Positions 52,133 to 59,704 of a stretch of 64,000 nucleotides of DNA are shown here, in pieces (position 1 is the stretch's first letter; every line of letters starts with the position of its first letter). The stretch is from the NCBI GenBank assembly GCA_036734105.1, contig DAIMZH010000010.1, forward strand, positions 23,581-87,580, read 5' to 3'. The notes beneath the pieces were generated by a model. It was not told the origin of the DNA. It saw only the letters and a list, made by a program, of their open reading frames with translations, and did not search any database. Source of the stretch: Azoarcus_F sp036734105 (GTDB taxonomy: Bacteria; Pseudomonadota; Gammaproteobacteria; Burkholderiales; Rhodocyclaceae). The position numbers and the translations under genes were made by a program.

Positions 52133-52585
52133 ATGAAAACGGTTCAGAAAGGCTTTACGCTGATCGAACTGATGATCGTGGTGGCGATTATTGGTATTTT
52201 GGCGGCTGTGGCGATTCCGGCGTATCAGGACTACACTGTTAGAGCTCGTGTATCTGAGCTTTTGCTTGCAGGTAGTAGCGTGCGCATGTGTGTCACTGAG
52301 GCATCTCAGATTGCAGGTGCGGTAGCTACTGGTAATTGTCGTGCTCCAGGGGTTGGTGGTATGGTTACAGCGACCTCGCTAGACGCTGGTGTAATTTTTG
52401 TTCAAGGAAATGCGGATACAGCTAATGCGATCATTCGTTTAACACCAACTTGGGACGCAGACTTGGGATCGGTTACTTGGGCATGTGCTGGAACTCCTGC
52501 TCGTGCTTTACCTGCAACATGTACGGCTGTGGATGGTTTGGTGATGCCTGGTGGTGGTGGTGGTGGTGATGATGATGATGATTAA
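52133..52585 (+). CDS. pilA: Type IV pilin major subunit with Gly6-Asp5 tail
   Basis: This 150-aa prepilin has leader MKTVQKG, mature Phe1 (residue 8), Glu5 (residue 12) and the long hydrophobic LIVVAIIGILAAVAIPA-type helix. The AGGAG Shine-Dalgarno lies at 52121-52125. Cys pairs occur in VRMCVTEASQIAGA...NC and in the D-region WACAGTPARALPATC. The protein ends GGGGGGDDDDD, encoded by (GGT)6(GAT)5 and then TAA. The acidic tail is unlike usual pilin C-termini. Codon use is more AT-rich than the surrounding genes. Expression should need sigma-54 and PilR. Confidence 0.9.
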   Translation: MKTVQKGFTLIELMIVVAIIGILAAVAIPAYQDYTVRARVSELLLAGSSVRMCVTEASQIAGAVATGNCRAPGVGGMVTATSLDAGVIFVQGNADTANAIIRLTPTWDADLGSVTWACAGTPARALPATCTAVDGLVMPGGGGGGDDDDD

Positions 52586-52617
52586 TCATGAAAGCAGGGT
52601 AAAAACGGGGTTGAAAA

Positions 52618-52637
52618 CGGGGTCAGACACGATTTTC
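52618..52637 (+). repeat. Dispersed GGGG(A/T)CAGAC repeat, copy 1
   Basis: CGGGGTCAGACACGATTTT. Related copies are at 52776, 53631 and 54295, with a partial at 54264. A second partial CGGGG unit (AAAACGGGGTTG) lies just before it. Confidence 0.65.
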
Positions 52638-52676
52638 TTGAGCTAGCTGCATAGCACCATCTGGCCCCACTAAGAA

Positions 52677-52706
52677 AGCCCGCCGAGGTTCGCCCGGTGG
52701 GCTTTT
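52677..52706 (+). terminator. Rho-independent terminator of pilA
   Basis: An AGCCCGCCG/CGGTGGGCT stem with a loop is followed by TTTTCT. It lies about 90 nt after the pilA stop on the + strand. Confidence 0.75.
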
Positions 52707-52775
52707 CTATGTATAAATCCTGTATAAAACAGTATAAAACAGGGGACATATAAAACAGCATAAAACCGTAAAACC

Positions 52776-52794
52776 GGGGACAGACCACAATTTC
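52776..52794 (+). repeat. Dispersed GGGG(A/T)CAGAC repeat, copy 2
   Basis: GGGGACAGACCACAATTTC, preceded by GTAAAACC. It is the same family as copy 1. Confidence 0.65.
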
Positions 52795-52896
52795 AGGTAA
52801 TCCGTTTCGGTTTCAAAGCGACTTTTCAGAAGCGCCATGCTTGGCGGGAAGAGTCACCGGAAACCACTCTCCATTATCTCGTCAATCCGCTCCAGA

Positions 52897-53298
52897 TCAA
52901 GCAAGCCAGTTTTGGAGGCGCAAACCGGCAACGCGCTCGAATTCCCTCAGGTTGTTGGTGACCAGAACAAGGCCTTCGCTTCGAGCGTGGGCTGCAATGT
53001 GCAGATCATTGACCCCAATGGGTGTTACCTTGCGCTCAAGGTCTGCACGGATGTTGCCGTAATGACAGGCCGCCTTGCTGGTGTAGGGTAGAACTTCAAG
53101 CCTGGACAGAAAATCGGCAACCTGGTGCAGGTTATGTTCGCGCTGCTGGCTTTTTTCGGCACCGTGCAACAGTTCTGCTTCGGTGATGCTGCTGACGCAC
53201 ATCATGTCGGCCATACGATTGAAGGTATCCCGCACTTCCAAAGGGCGTCGTTTGATGACGTAGATCGCAATGTGGGTGTCGAGCATGTATCGAAGCAT
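52897..53298 (-). CDS. vapC: VapC-type PIN-domain toxin
   Basis: This 133-aa PIN ribonuclease begins RYMLDTHIAIYVIKRRP, with the first catalytic Asp at residue 7. SSITEAELLHG follows (acidic residue two). A later GVNDLHIAAHA and LVTNNLREFERV complete the active site. It resembles the initiator-tRNA-cleaving VapC group. The ATG overlaps the vapB stop by 1 nt (TAATG). It is a complete toxin-antitoxin unit with vapB. Confidence 0.93.
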   Translation of the reverse strand: MLRYMLDTHIAIYVIKRRPLEVRDTFNRMADMMCVSSITEAELLHGAEKSQQREHNLHQVADFLSRLEVLPYTSKAACHYGNIRADLERKVTPIGVNDLHIAAHARSEGLVLVTNNLREFERVAGLRLQNWLA

Positions 53299-53531
53299 TA
53301 GAGAGGCTCACGCTCAGACTGGTGTTGGCTGGCACGCTCAGGCGGGAAGTCATCGCTGACGCCTTCATTTTCCAGGAAAAAGCTGTCCCAAGCGTGATTC
53401 AGCGGAGTCAGAATGCGTTCTTTGCCAAGTTTGCGTACAAGTACATGTTTGACACCGGATGCAAACCGTAGGTCTAGCGGCAGTCGTACGGCCTGTGTGC
53501 GGTTGTTTTCAAATACGGTTCCTGTTCGCAT
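53298..53531 (-). CDS. vapB: VapB-type antitoxin
   Basis: This 77-aa AbrB/VapB-type DNA-binding antitoxin has the family motif MRTGTVFENNRTQAVRLPLD near the N-terminus (start ATG 53531). The strand region that follows includes VKHVLVRKLGKERIL. A C-terminal tail rich in Glu, Pro and Ser should wrap VapC. The open frame is longer, but that part is not family-like. It precedes vapC with a 1-nt overlap and should autoregulate the pair. Confidence 0.88.
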   Translation of the reverse strand: MRTGTVFENNRTQAVRLPLDLRFASGVKHVLVRKLGKERILTPLNHAWDSFFLENEGVSDDFPPERASQHQSEREPL

Positions 53532-53592
53532 GATGCGCCTCTGAGCTGGATATACTCCGTATATGGCATTGCAAGTATAGCGTGGTGGGTAT

Positions 53593-53632
53593 TCAGCCAA
53601 TCGGTAGCGACTCAAAAAACTCATGAAAAACG
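53593..53632 (-). pseudogene. Scrap of a Uma2 gene 3' end
   Basis: Minus-strand codons just before a stop read VFHEFFESLPIG. This is almost the same as the VFESLPID end of the Uma2 remnant at 55016. The scrap abuts repeat copy 3. It is too short to be functional. Confidence 0.5.
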
Positions 53633-53651
53633 GAGGCAGACACGATTTTTC
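53631..53651 (+). repeat. Dispersed GGGG(A/T)CAGAC-like repeat, copy 3
   Basis: CGGAGGCAGACACGATTTTTC, a variant of copies 1 and 2. It lies just behind the Uma2 scrap and upstream of yefM. Confidence 0.55.
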
Positions 53652-53712
53652 CGCGAGCATTTATTCGGCTCATGGCTGTACAATAATCCTGTCCAAGTAA
53701 AAGGAAGTAGCC

Positions 53713-53994
53713 ATGACCATCGAAACCACTTACAGCCAAGCCCGCGAGCAGTTCAAGACGCTCATGGATCGTGCGGTCGACGACCGTGAAGTGGTTCTGG
53801 TACGCCGCCGTTCCGGGGGCGCGGTTGCGATGATTGCCGCCGATGAGTTGCAGAGTTTGATGGAGACAGCGCACCTTTTGCGGTCACCGAAGAATGCTGA
53901 GCGACTGCTGGCGGCCTTGGCGCGCGCCCGTGCAGGCGATGTCACCCCGACCGCTGTTGATGCGCTTGAGAAGCACTATGGCCTCAAAGCCTGA
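53713..53994 (+). CDS. yefM: YefM/Phd-type antitoxin
   Basis: This 93-aa antitoxin has the Phd/YefM N-terminal fold: TTYSQAREQFKTLMDRAVDD, VVLVRRRSGGAVAMIAADEL and a helix ETAHLLRSPKNAERLLAAL. The C-terminal segment should block the toxin. The 3' end overlaps the yoeB start by 17 nt. An AAGGAAG ribosome-binding site is 8 nt upstream of the start. It usually binds its own promoter. Confidence 0.92.
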   Translation: MTIETTYSQAREQFKTLMDRAVDDREVVLVRRRSGGAVAMIAADELQSLMETAHLLRSPKNAERLLAALARARAGDVTPTAVDALEKHYGLKA

Positions 53995-54256
53995 GGCCAA
54001 GCGCGTCGCGGTGTTTCAGCCCGAGTTTCTGGAAGACTTGAGCTATTGGGTGGAGACGGAGCGTCGCACTGCCAAGCGGTTGCTGGAACTTGTGAGGGCA
54101 GCCTTACGTGATCCGTTCAAGGGCATCGGCAATCCGGAGCCGTTGAAGTACTTGGGCTCGGATGTTTGGTCACGTCGTATCACGCAGGAGCATCGCTGCG
54201 TGTATCTGGTGAAAGCGGATCGGATCGAGTTTCTGCAGGGACGTTACCATTACTGA
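53978..54256 (+). CDS. yoeB: YoeB-type mRNA interferase toxin
   Basis: This 92-aa RelE-superfamily toxin cleaves mRNA at the ribosome. From ATG 53978 (MASKPEAKRVAVFQPEFLEDL) it has the canonical FKGIGNPEPLKYLGSDVWSRRI, the RITQEHRCVYLV core and a terminal RYHY, where the His-Tyr pair is catalytic. The overlap with yefM is typical. It is complete and probably active. Confidence 0.93.
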   Translation: MASKPEAKRVAVFQPEFLEDLSYWVETERRTAKRLLELVRAALRDPFKGIGNPEPLKYLGSDVWSRRITQEHRCVYLVKADRIEFLQGRYHY

Positions 54257-54263
54257 ATTAAAA

Positions 54264-54308
54264 CCGGGGACGAAGCCGCGCTCAACAATAACATGGGGTC
54301 AGACTCTG
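54264..54308 (+). repeat. Dispersed GGGG(A/T)CAGAC repeat, partial and full copies
   Basis: A partial CCGGGGACGAAG at 54264-54275 and GGGGTCAGACTCTG at 54295-54308 lie just after yoeB. The rest of the gap up to 54471 shows only small hairpins. Confidence 0.55.
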
Positions 54309-54471
54309 CTCACTTTCTGACGGCAAGTTGCATGTCTGAGATGCAAGCCCGATGTAGTGCCGCGCAAGTGGGCCTTGAGCGCGGCAAAGCCGCTTACCGC
54401 AACGAGCGCATGGGCTTGCTCCCTTCGCTCTAGCCAGCGTGAATGCTGCTTGAATCAGTTACGCAATCCGT

Positions 54472-54886
54472 TCAGTGCTGTCCGTCCAGTTGCTGGCGCA
54501 GGGCGCGGACGTCGGTGAGGTCAAGCTGCGTTGCAGCGGCAATCTGTTCATCGTCGAGTGCGCGCAGACTGACGAGATTCCGGGCGATCTCCCGACGACT
54601 TTGCCGTTCGCGTTCCAAGCCTTCTTGCAGCCCTTTTTGCAACCCTTCCTGCCGTCCCAGCAGCAAACCCTTTTCGATGCCGATTCGTTCGGNNNNNNNN
54701 NNNNNNNNNNNNNNNNNNNNNNNNNNNNNNNNNNNNNNNNNNNNNNNNNNNNNNNNNNNNNNNNNNNNNNNNNNNNNNNNNNNNNNNNNNNNTGAACTCG
54801 GCAAACCAGTCTTCCAGTGCTTCTTTCCAGGGGCTGTCGTGGTCGGTGTCGCGGTCAGTGTCGTGCTCAGGGTGGGTGTCAGTCAT
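54472..54886 (-). pseudogene. Gene of a repetitive transposase/nuclease-like family interrupted by an assembly gap
   Basis: The 5' side reads MTDTHPEHD...DSPWKEALEDWFAEF and the 3' side ERIGIEKGLLLGRQEG...REIARNL...RQQLDGQH. Both ends fit the cytosolic Rpn-like (PD-(D/E)XK, 'putative transposase') family with a coiled C-terminal EGLQKG repeat. The 100 N between them (54693-54792) hide the middle, which would normally be some 200 aa, and the two sides are in different reading frames. It is therefore incomplete as given, not proven broken. It is probably a multi-copy gene that stopped the assembler. Confidence 0.7.
54693..54792. other. Assembly gap (100 N)
   Basis: Exactly 100 undetermined bases, a conventional scaffold spacer of unknown true length. 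It lies inside a gene family that is often repeated in related genomes. Confidence 0.97.
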
Positions 54887-55015
54887 GCTGCCTCAGAGTC
54901 GCTCGTTTCGGTGAAAGGAGCAGTCTATCCTGATGGCATCAAATGACTCAAGAGTCTGTCTGAATTGTGTGAAGAGCACGATTTCCAATCCATTCTGCCA
55001 AGCCCGGGGTTGTCC

Positions 55016-55354
55016 TCAGTCGATCGGTAGCGATTCGAAAACCTCGTCAAAGGTGGCGGCAAAATCGATTGATTTGAGGATCTGCCCGCGTTCGGCGTCG
55101 CGGGTGGCGAGCAGCCATTCGTCGTGTTCGGTGCGCCGGAAAATGTCGACGCGTTTGTGATCCGGGTCGATGAGGACGTATTCCTGAAGGGTCGGCATCT
55201 GCCGGCCGACGTTGAATTTTTCGCCCCGTTCATAGGCAGCGGTGGAGTCGGAGAGGACTTCGATGATGATTTTCGGGTGGCGCAGGACTCGCTCTGCCCG
55301 CACGTCTGCCGGGTAGCAGCAGGGTGAAAGCGTGTTTGGCCTGATCCAGCGCAC
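55016..55354 (-). pseudogene. Uma2-family endonuclease gene, 5'-truncated
   Basis: The C-terminal half of a Uma2 protein (HPKIIIEVLSDSTAAYERGE... to VFESLPID) is intact. The N-terminal substrate and FYPDI segments are missing or shifted to another frame: CCYPADVRAE replaces the typical FYPDIxVTCD. It is related to the intact Uma2 gene at 49164. It is a decayed remnant next to the gapped gene. Confidence 0.75.
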
Positions 55355-55516
55355 GGCTCTGCAGTTGCTGTCTGTCGGCTACTGCTGGCTTGACTAGCTG
55401 AAAGTCGCAAAGGCATGCCTCTGCAATTGGCAAACAGGAAGTGAATGAGTTTTGGACGATTGCTGCTAGCATCACCTGTAGCAATATCCAACCAAGCCCA
55501 CCCCGAGCCTGTTTTC

Positions 55517-55885
55517 ATGTCTCATGTTCCGGTACTTCCCGTTGCTGCAAACGACCGTGGCGTGCGCGTCGCGCTGATTTTTGCGCTTGCCGCCGAGCGC
55601 TTGTCGCTTTACTACGAGCACGACCAGTGGATTACGGAGGCGCAGGGCGCGACGCTTGCTGCGGACTGGTTGGCGCGATCGAATCGTAACCTGCCGCTTG
55701 CTGAACGGCGCACGCTTTCAGCGCTCAGCGACACCTTGGCGTGTCAGGTGAAGGCGTCTGTGTCGCGCGAGGTCGGCCTGCATATCACCCACGACATGAT
55801 GGAGGCGCTCGACCCTAACCACCAGTCGGAGCTTGCAGAATCCCTGATGACCGAGTGCGAACGTCTGCTCGACTCCGACTCTTAG
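55517..55885 (+). CDS. Hypothetical 122-aa protein
   Basis: I do not recognise this protein. It is acidic, mostly helical, and has no signal or membrane segment. It includes ALAAERLSLYYEHDQWITEA, TLAADWLARSNRNLPL, and a C-terminal ALDPNHQSELAESLMTECERLLDSDS. I start at ATG 55517 (MSHVPVLPVAAND). The ribosome-binding site is weak. It lies between the accessory region and folE2 and may be an ordinary conserved hypothetical. Confidence 0.55.
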   Translation: MSHVPVLPVAANDRGVRVALIFALAAERLSLYYEHDQWITEAQGATLAADWLARSNRNLPLAERRTLSALSDTLACQVKASVSREVGLHITHDMMEALDPNHQSELAESLMTECERLLDSDS

Positions 55886-56035
55886 TCGTGGATCTGGCGA
55901 ATGGATGGATCAATGCAGTCAACGACCTTGAACGAACCTGAATGGAACCTGAGCGGAAGAGCGAGCGGGTTGGCAAGCTGTCGGACCTGAAGACTGATCT
56001 GCTGTGCATTGGGGCATCCGACACCTTGCGGTTTG

Positions 56036-56845
56036 TCAGGCAAGCTTGCGTTTGTCGCGTTCGATTATGGCGTAGGCTGAGTGGTTGTGAATGGATTCGA
56101 AGTTTTCGGATTCGACCGCGAAGGCAAGGATGCGGGTTTCCTGCATCAGCAAACCAGCTACATCGCGAACCATGTCTTCGACAAACTTTGGGTTGTCGTA
56201 GGCACGCTCAGTGACAAATTTTTCGTCAGGACGCTTGAGCAGGCCGTAGAGTTCACACGACGCCTGACCTTCGATCAGTTGCACGATCTCTTCAATCCAC
56301 ATGTGATCTTCCAGTTTGGCAGTCACTGTTACGTGCGAGCGCTGGTTGTGGGCGCCGTAATCGGAGATTTTTTTGGAGCACGGGCACAAACTGGTAACCG
56401 GCACGAGAACCTTGACGTCGAACTCGTAGTGACCGCCGTCATGAATCTCGCCGGTAAAGGTGACCTCGTAGTCCATCAGGCTTTGAACGCCAGAAACCGG
56501 AGCTGCCTTGTTGACGAAATACGGAAAGGTCATCTCGATGTGACCGGTTCCTGCTTCAAGGCGAACCAGCATTTCGCGCAGCATGGGTTCGAAGTTTTCG
56601 ACCGATATCTCGCCTTCGCGGCTGTTGAGGATTTCCACAAAACGGGACATGTGGGTGCCCTTGAAGTTGTGCGGTAGTCCAACATACATGTTGAAGTTGG
56701 CAACGGTGTGTTGCACGCCACCGTTGCGATCGGCCACGCGCACAGGGTGGCGGATGGATTTGATGCCCACCTTGTTGATGGCGAGTTGACGAGCGTCTTC
56801 AAAGTTCTGGACGTCGGGTATGGCTTGCGCCTCTTTGGGCTTCAT
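56036..56845 (-). CDS. folE2: GTP cyclohydrolase I type 2 (FolE2)
   Basis: FolE2 makes 7,8-dihydroneopterin triphosphate from GTP, the first step of folate biosynthesis, with a metal other than strict zinc. The 269-aa protein begins IPDVQNFEDARQLAINKVGI. It has the metal/active-site segment LCPCSKKISDYGAHNQRSH (conserved Cys and His) and later EDMVRDVAGLL. Length is typical of the COG1469 family. It stands beside dxs. A hairpin lies upstream at 56867. I saw no Zur-box-like sequence there. Confidence 0.96.
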   Translation of the reverse strand: MKPKEAQAIPDVQNFEDARQLAINKVGIKSIRHPVRVADRNGGVQHTVANFNMYVGLPHNFKGTHMSRFVEILNSREGEISVENFEPMLREMLVRLEAGTGHIEMTFPYFVNKAAPVSGVQSLMDYEVTFTGEIHDGGHYEFDVKVLVPVTSLCPCSKKISDYGAHNQRSHVTVTAKLEDHMWIEEIVQLIEGQASCELYGLLKRPDEKFVTERAYDNPKFVEDMVRDVAGLLMQETRILAFAVESENFESIHNHSAYAIIERDKRKLA

Positions 56846-56866
56846 GTGCAGTTCTCAGTAATTTCC

Positions 56867-56890
56867 TTGATAGGCGTTGCATGCTATCAA
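56867..56890. other. Perfect inverted repeat between dxs and folE2
   Basis: TTGATAG and CTATCAA flank a 10-nt spacer, 22 nt upstream of the folE2 ATG and just after the dxs stop. It could be a folE2 operator or a dxs 3' hairpin. No T-run follows. Confidence 0.45.
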
Positions 56891-56905
56891 GTCCGACAAA
56901 TTTAC

Positions 56906-58768
56906 TCAACTATTGGGTTGATCAAGCCGTTCAATCGCGGCCACCACGCCGTCGTGATCGAGTCCGACTTCGGCGAGGAGTTGGCTTTGTTCCCCGTGGT
57001 CAACGAAGCGGTCTGGTAGTCCAAGCCGCAGCATGCGCGGGCGCTGTGGCAGGGTGTCAATGACGCGAGACACCTCACCGCCAGCGCCGCCAATGACCGC
57101 GTTTTCTTCCAGTGTGACGATGAGATCATGGGTGGCCGCCATGTTGGCGATGCAGGTTTCGTCCAGCGGTTTGGCAAAGCGCATGTTAACCACAGTGGCG
57201 TCTAGGGTTTCGCCTGCCTGAAGAGCTGTGCCGAGCAAACTGCCAAAGGCGAGCAGTGCAATGCGTTTGCCACTGCGTCGTACTTCGGCCTTGCCGATGG
57301 GCAGCGTCTGCATGTCAGCAACTGGTGTTACTCCCAAGCCGCTGCCACGCGGATAACGCACTGCCACAGGGCCGTTGTGCTGATAGGCGGTGTAGAGCAT
57401 CTGTCTGCATTCGTTTTCGTCGCCCGGTGTCATGACAACCAGGTTTGGTACGCACAGCAGGTAGGAAAGGTCGAAAACGCCGTGGTGGGTGGCGCCGTCG
57501 GCACCGACGACACCGGCGCGGTCGAGCGCAAACATTACCGGCAGGTTCTGCAGGGCGACGTCGTGAATGAGTTGGTCATAGGCACGCTGCAGAAAGGTTG
57601 AGTAGATGGCGACAACGGGTTTGCGCCCTTCACAGGCCAGACCGGCAGCGAAGGTGACGGCGTGTTGCTCTGCTATGCCGACATCGTGATAGCGATCCGG
57701 GTGCTCGGTGGCAAATCGCACCATGCCAGAGCCTTCGCGCATTGCCGGGGTGATGGCGACGAGTCGGTCATCCAGCTTGGCCATGTCGCAAAGCCAGTCA
57801 CCAAAGACCTGTGTGTAGGTGAGTTTGCCAGCGCCTTTTCCGCCGTGAATGCCGGCATTGTGGTCAAAGCGGGAGACGCCGTGGTAAAGAATGGGGTCTG
57901 CTTCGGCAAGCTTGTAGCCATGGCCCTTGCGGGTAACGACATGCAGAAACTGTGGGCCGCGAAGGCGTCGCATGTTTTGCAGCATCGGAACCAGGGCATC
58001 GAGATCGTGACCGTCTACCGGACCATAGTAGTGGAATCCGAACTCTTCAAAGAGGGTTCCGGGGGTGATCAGGCCCTTGACGTGTTCTTCTACCTTTCGG
58101 GCAAAGTCGCGAACAGGCGGGGCAATGCCCAGCACTTTTTCACCGGCGCGACGGGCTGCGTTGTAGGTGCGCCCGCTGAGCATTCGAGCGAGAATGCCGG
58201 TAAGCGCACCAACCGGTGGTGAGATGGACATCTCGTTGTCATTGAGGATGACGAGCAGGTTGGTGTTTGGGGTGACGCCGGCGTTGTTGAGCGCCTCAAA
58301 TGCCATGCCGGCAGACATGGCGCCGTCACCGATAACGGCGATGGCCTGGCGCCTTTCACCCTTGTCGCGTGCAGCCACCGCCATGCCGAGTGCGGCTGAG
58401 ATCGAGGTAGAGGAGTGTGCTGTCCCAAACGTGTCGTATTCGCTTTCGCAGCGACGCGGAAAGCCCGAGATGCCGCCGTAATGGCGTAGCCCTGACATGG
58501 CTTCACGTCTTCCGGTCAGTATCTTGTGCCCATAGGACTGGTGACCGACGTCCCAGACGATGCGGTCGCTTGGAGTGTCGAACACATAATGCAGTGCGAT
58601 GCTGAGTTCGACTGTGCCGAGGTTGGAAGACAAGTGGCCACCAGTCTTTGATACCGACTCAATGAGAAAGGCGCGTAGCTCGTCGGCCAACTCGGGGAGT
58701 TGAGCGCGTTCAAGTAGGCGCAGATCGGACGGGGCTTCGATTTGCTTGAGCAGGTCGTAGGCGGACAT
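56906..58768 (-). CDS. dxs: 1-deoxy-D-xylulose-5-phosphate synthase
   Basis: DXS condenses pyruvate and glyceraldehyde-3-phosphate with thiamine diphosphate, the first committed step of the methylerythritol pathway. At 620 aa it is full length. The TPP motif GDGAMSAGMAFEALN, the DVGHQSYGHKILTGR segment and the catalytic His/Glu region HDVGIAEQHAVTFAAGLACEG are all visible. ALDRAGVVGADG, TPGDENECRQML and VTLEENAVIGGAGGEV mark the C-terminal domains. It is 21 nt after ispA and ends near folE2. Confidence 0.98.
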   Translation of the reverse strand: MSAYDLLKQIEAPSDLRLLERAQLPELADELRAFLIESVSKTGGHLSSNLGTVELSIALHYVFDTPSDRIVWDVGHQSYGHKILTGRREAMSGLRHYGGISGFPRRCESEYDTFGTAHSSTSISAALGMAVAARDKGERRQAIAVIGDGAMSAGMAFEALNNAGVTPNTNLLVILNDNEMSISPPVGALTGILARMLSGRTYNAARRAGEKVLGIAPPVRDFARKVEEHVKGLITPGTLFEEFGFHYYGPVDGHDLDALVPMLQNMRRLRGPQFLHVVTRKGHGYKLAEADPILYHGVSRFDHNAGIHGGKGAGKLTYTQVFGDWLCDMAKLDDRLVAITPAMREGSGMVRFATEHPDRYHDVGIAEQHAVTFAAGLACEGRKPVVAIYSTFLQRAYDQLIHDVALQNLPVMFALDRAGVVGADGATHHGVFDLSYLLCVPNLVVMTPGDENECRQMLYTAYQHNGPVAVRYPRGSGLGVTPVADMQTLPIGKAEVRRSGKRIALLAFGSLLGTALQAGETLDATVVNMRFAKPLDETCIANMAATHDLIVTLEENAVIGGAGGEVSRVIDTLPQRPRMLRLGLPDRFVDHGEQSQLLAEVGLDHDGVVAAIERLDQPNS

Positions 58769-58789
58769 GATGACGTCCCGAGTGAGGGG

Positions 58790-59704
58790 TCAGAATCTTC
58801 GATTGACGATAAAGGCTGCGAGTTCGCGCAGGCGGTTTGCTACATGGCCGAGAGGGGCCAGAGTGGCATCGGCTTCGGATTGTAGTTCATCCGCCAGTGC
58901 TCTGGCTTCGTCAAGGCCGAGCAGGCTGACGTAAGTGGGTTTTTCATGTTGGGCGTCCTTGCCGGCTGTTTTGCCCAATGTGGCGGTGTCGGAGTTGGCA
59001 TCGAGGATGTCGTCGACCACCTGAAACAAAAGCCCGACCAGTTTGCCGTAGCGATCTAGCCGGAAAAAGGTGTCTGGCGCACAGCAGCCGCAGTGAGCCC
59101 CAAGCGCCACTGAGGCACGGATGAGGGCGCCGGTTTTGCGGATGTGCATGAACTCCAGCGCTTCTCGGCTGATTGCTTGTCCGACCGATGCGAGGTCGAT
59201 GGCTTGACCGCCCGCCATGCCGCGTGAGCCAGAGGCACGTGCCAGCAGGTGGGCCATTGCCAGCCGCTGGGTGGCTGGCAATGCAGAGGGTGTGACATTA
59301 CCGCCCGGCGGGTCGTCAGAAGCGCACAGGAGCTCGAATGCCAGTGTTTGCAGGGCGTCGCCGGTCAGAAGGGCGGTCGCTTCGTCGTACTCGACATGTA
59401 CGGTTGGTTTGCCACGCCGCAAGGCGTCGTCGTCCATGCACGGCATATCGTCGTGGACCAGCGAGTAGGCATGGATAAGTTCGACTGCGGCGGCCGCTCG
59501 GTCCAGTTCGCTGGGATCGGCAGCAGCGATTTCGCCTGCGCCATGCACCAGCAGCGCGCGCACCCGCTTGCCACCGCCAAGTACAGCATAGCGCATGGCT
59601 TCGTGCAGTCGGTCGGGGTTGGTGTCAGCAGACGGGAGATGCAGGCCGAGCGCGTTCTCGGTGCGTGTCTGGATGTCACTCATCCAAGTAAAGAAGTCGC
59701 TCAT
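58790..59704 (-). CDS. ispA: Farnesyl diphosphate synthase (short-chain prenyltransferase)
   Basis: IspA chains isopentenyl units into C15 farnesyl diphosphate. The 304-aa protein has the first Asp-rich motif HDDMPCMDDDALRRG, the second DDILDAN in VVDDILD and the GGGKRVRALLV allyl-binding loop. Length matches E. coli IspA (299). It overlaps xseB by 4 nt and precedes dxs by 21 nt, giving the classic xseB-ispA-dxs operon. Confidence 0.97.
   Translation of the reverse strand: MSDFFTWMSDIQTRTENALGLHLPSADTNPDRLHEAMRYAVLGGGKRVRALLVHGAGEIAAADPSELDRAAAAVELIHAYSLVHDDMPCMDDDALRRGKPTVHVEYDEATALLTGDALQTLAFELLCASDDPPGGNVTPSALPATQRLAMAHLLARASGSRGMAGGQAIDLASVGQAISREALEFMHIRKTGALIRASVALGAHCGCCAPDTFFRLDRYGKLVGLLFQVVDDILDANSDTATLGKTAGKDAQHEKPTYVSLLGLDEARALADELQSEADATLAPLGHVANRLRELAAFIVNRRF

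Larger units (their letters stand above)
52586..52896. other. Gap with terminator and short repeats
   Basis: About 310 nt between pilA and vapC (facing genes) contain an intrinsic terminator (52677-52706) and two copies of the GGGG(A/T)CAGAC repeat. A TATAAAACAG-type repetition lies near 52723-52765. No protein gene is seen. Confidence 0.6.

Noticed and set aside
52133..52585. Phase variation of pilA by frameshift in the GGT/GAT block
   Set aside because: Units are three bases, so gains or losses keep the frame. Only tail length could change.
56846..56905. Zur box upstream of folE2
   Set aside because: The inverted repeat there is TTGATAG/CTATCAA with a 10-nt spacer, which does not match the AT-rich Zur consensus.
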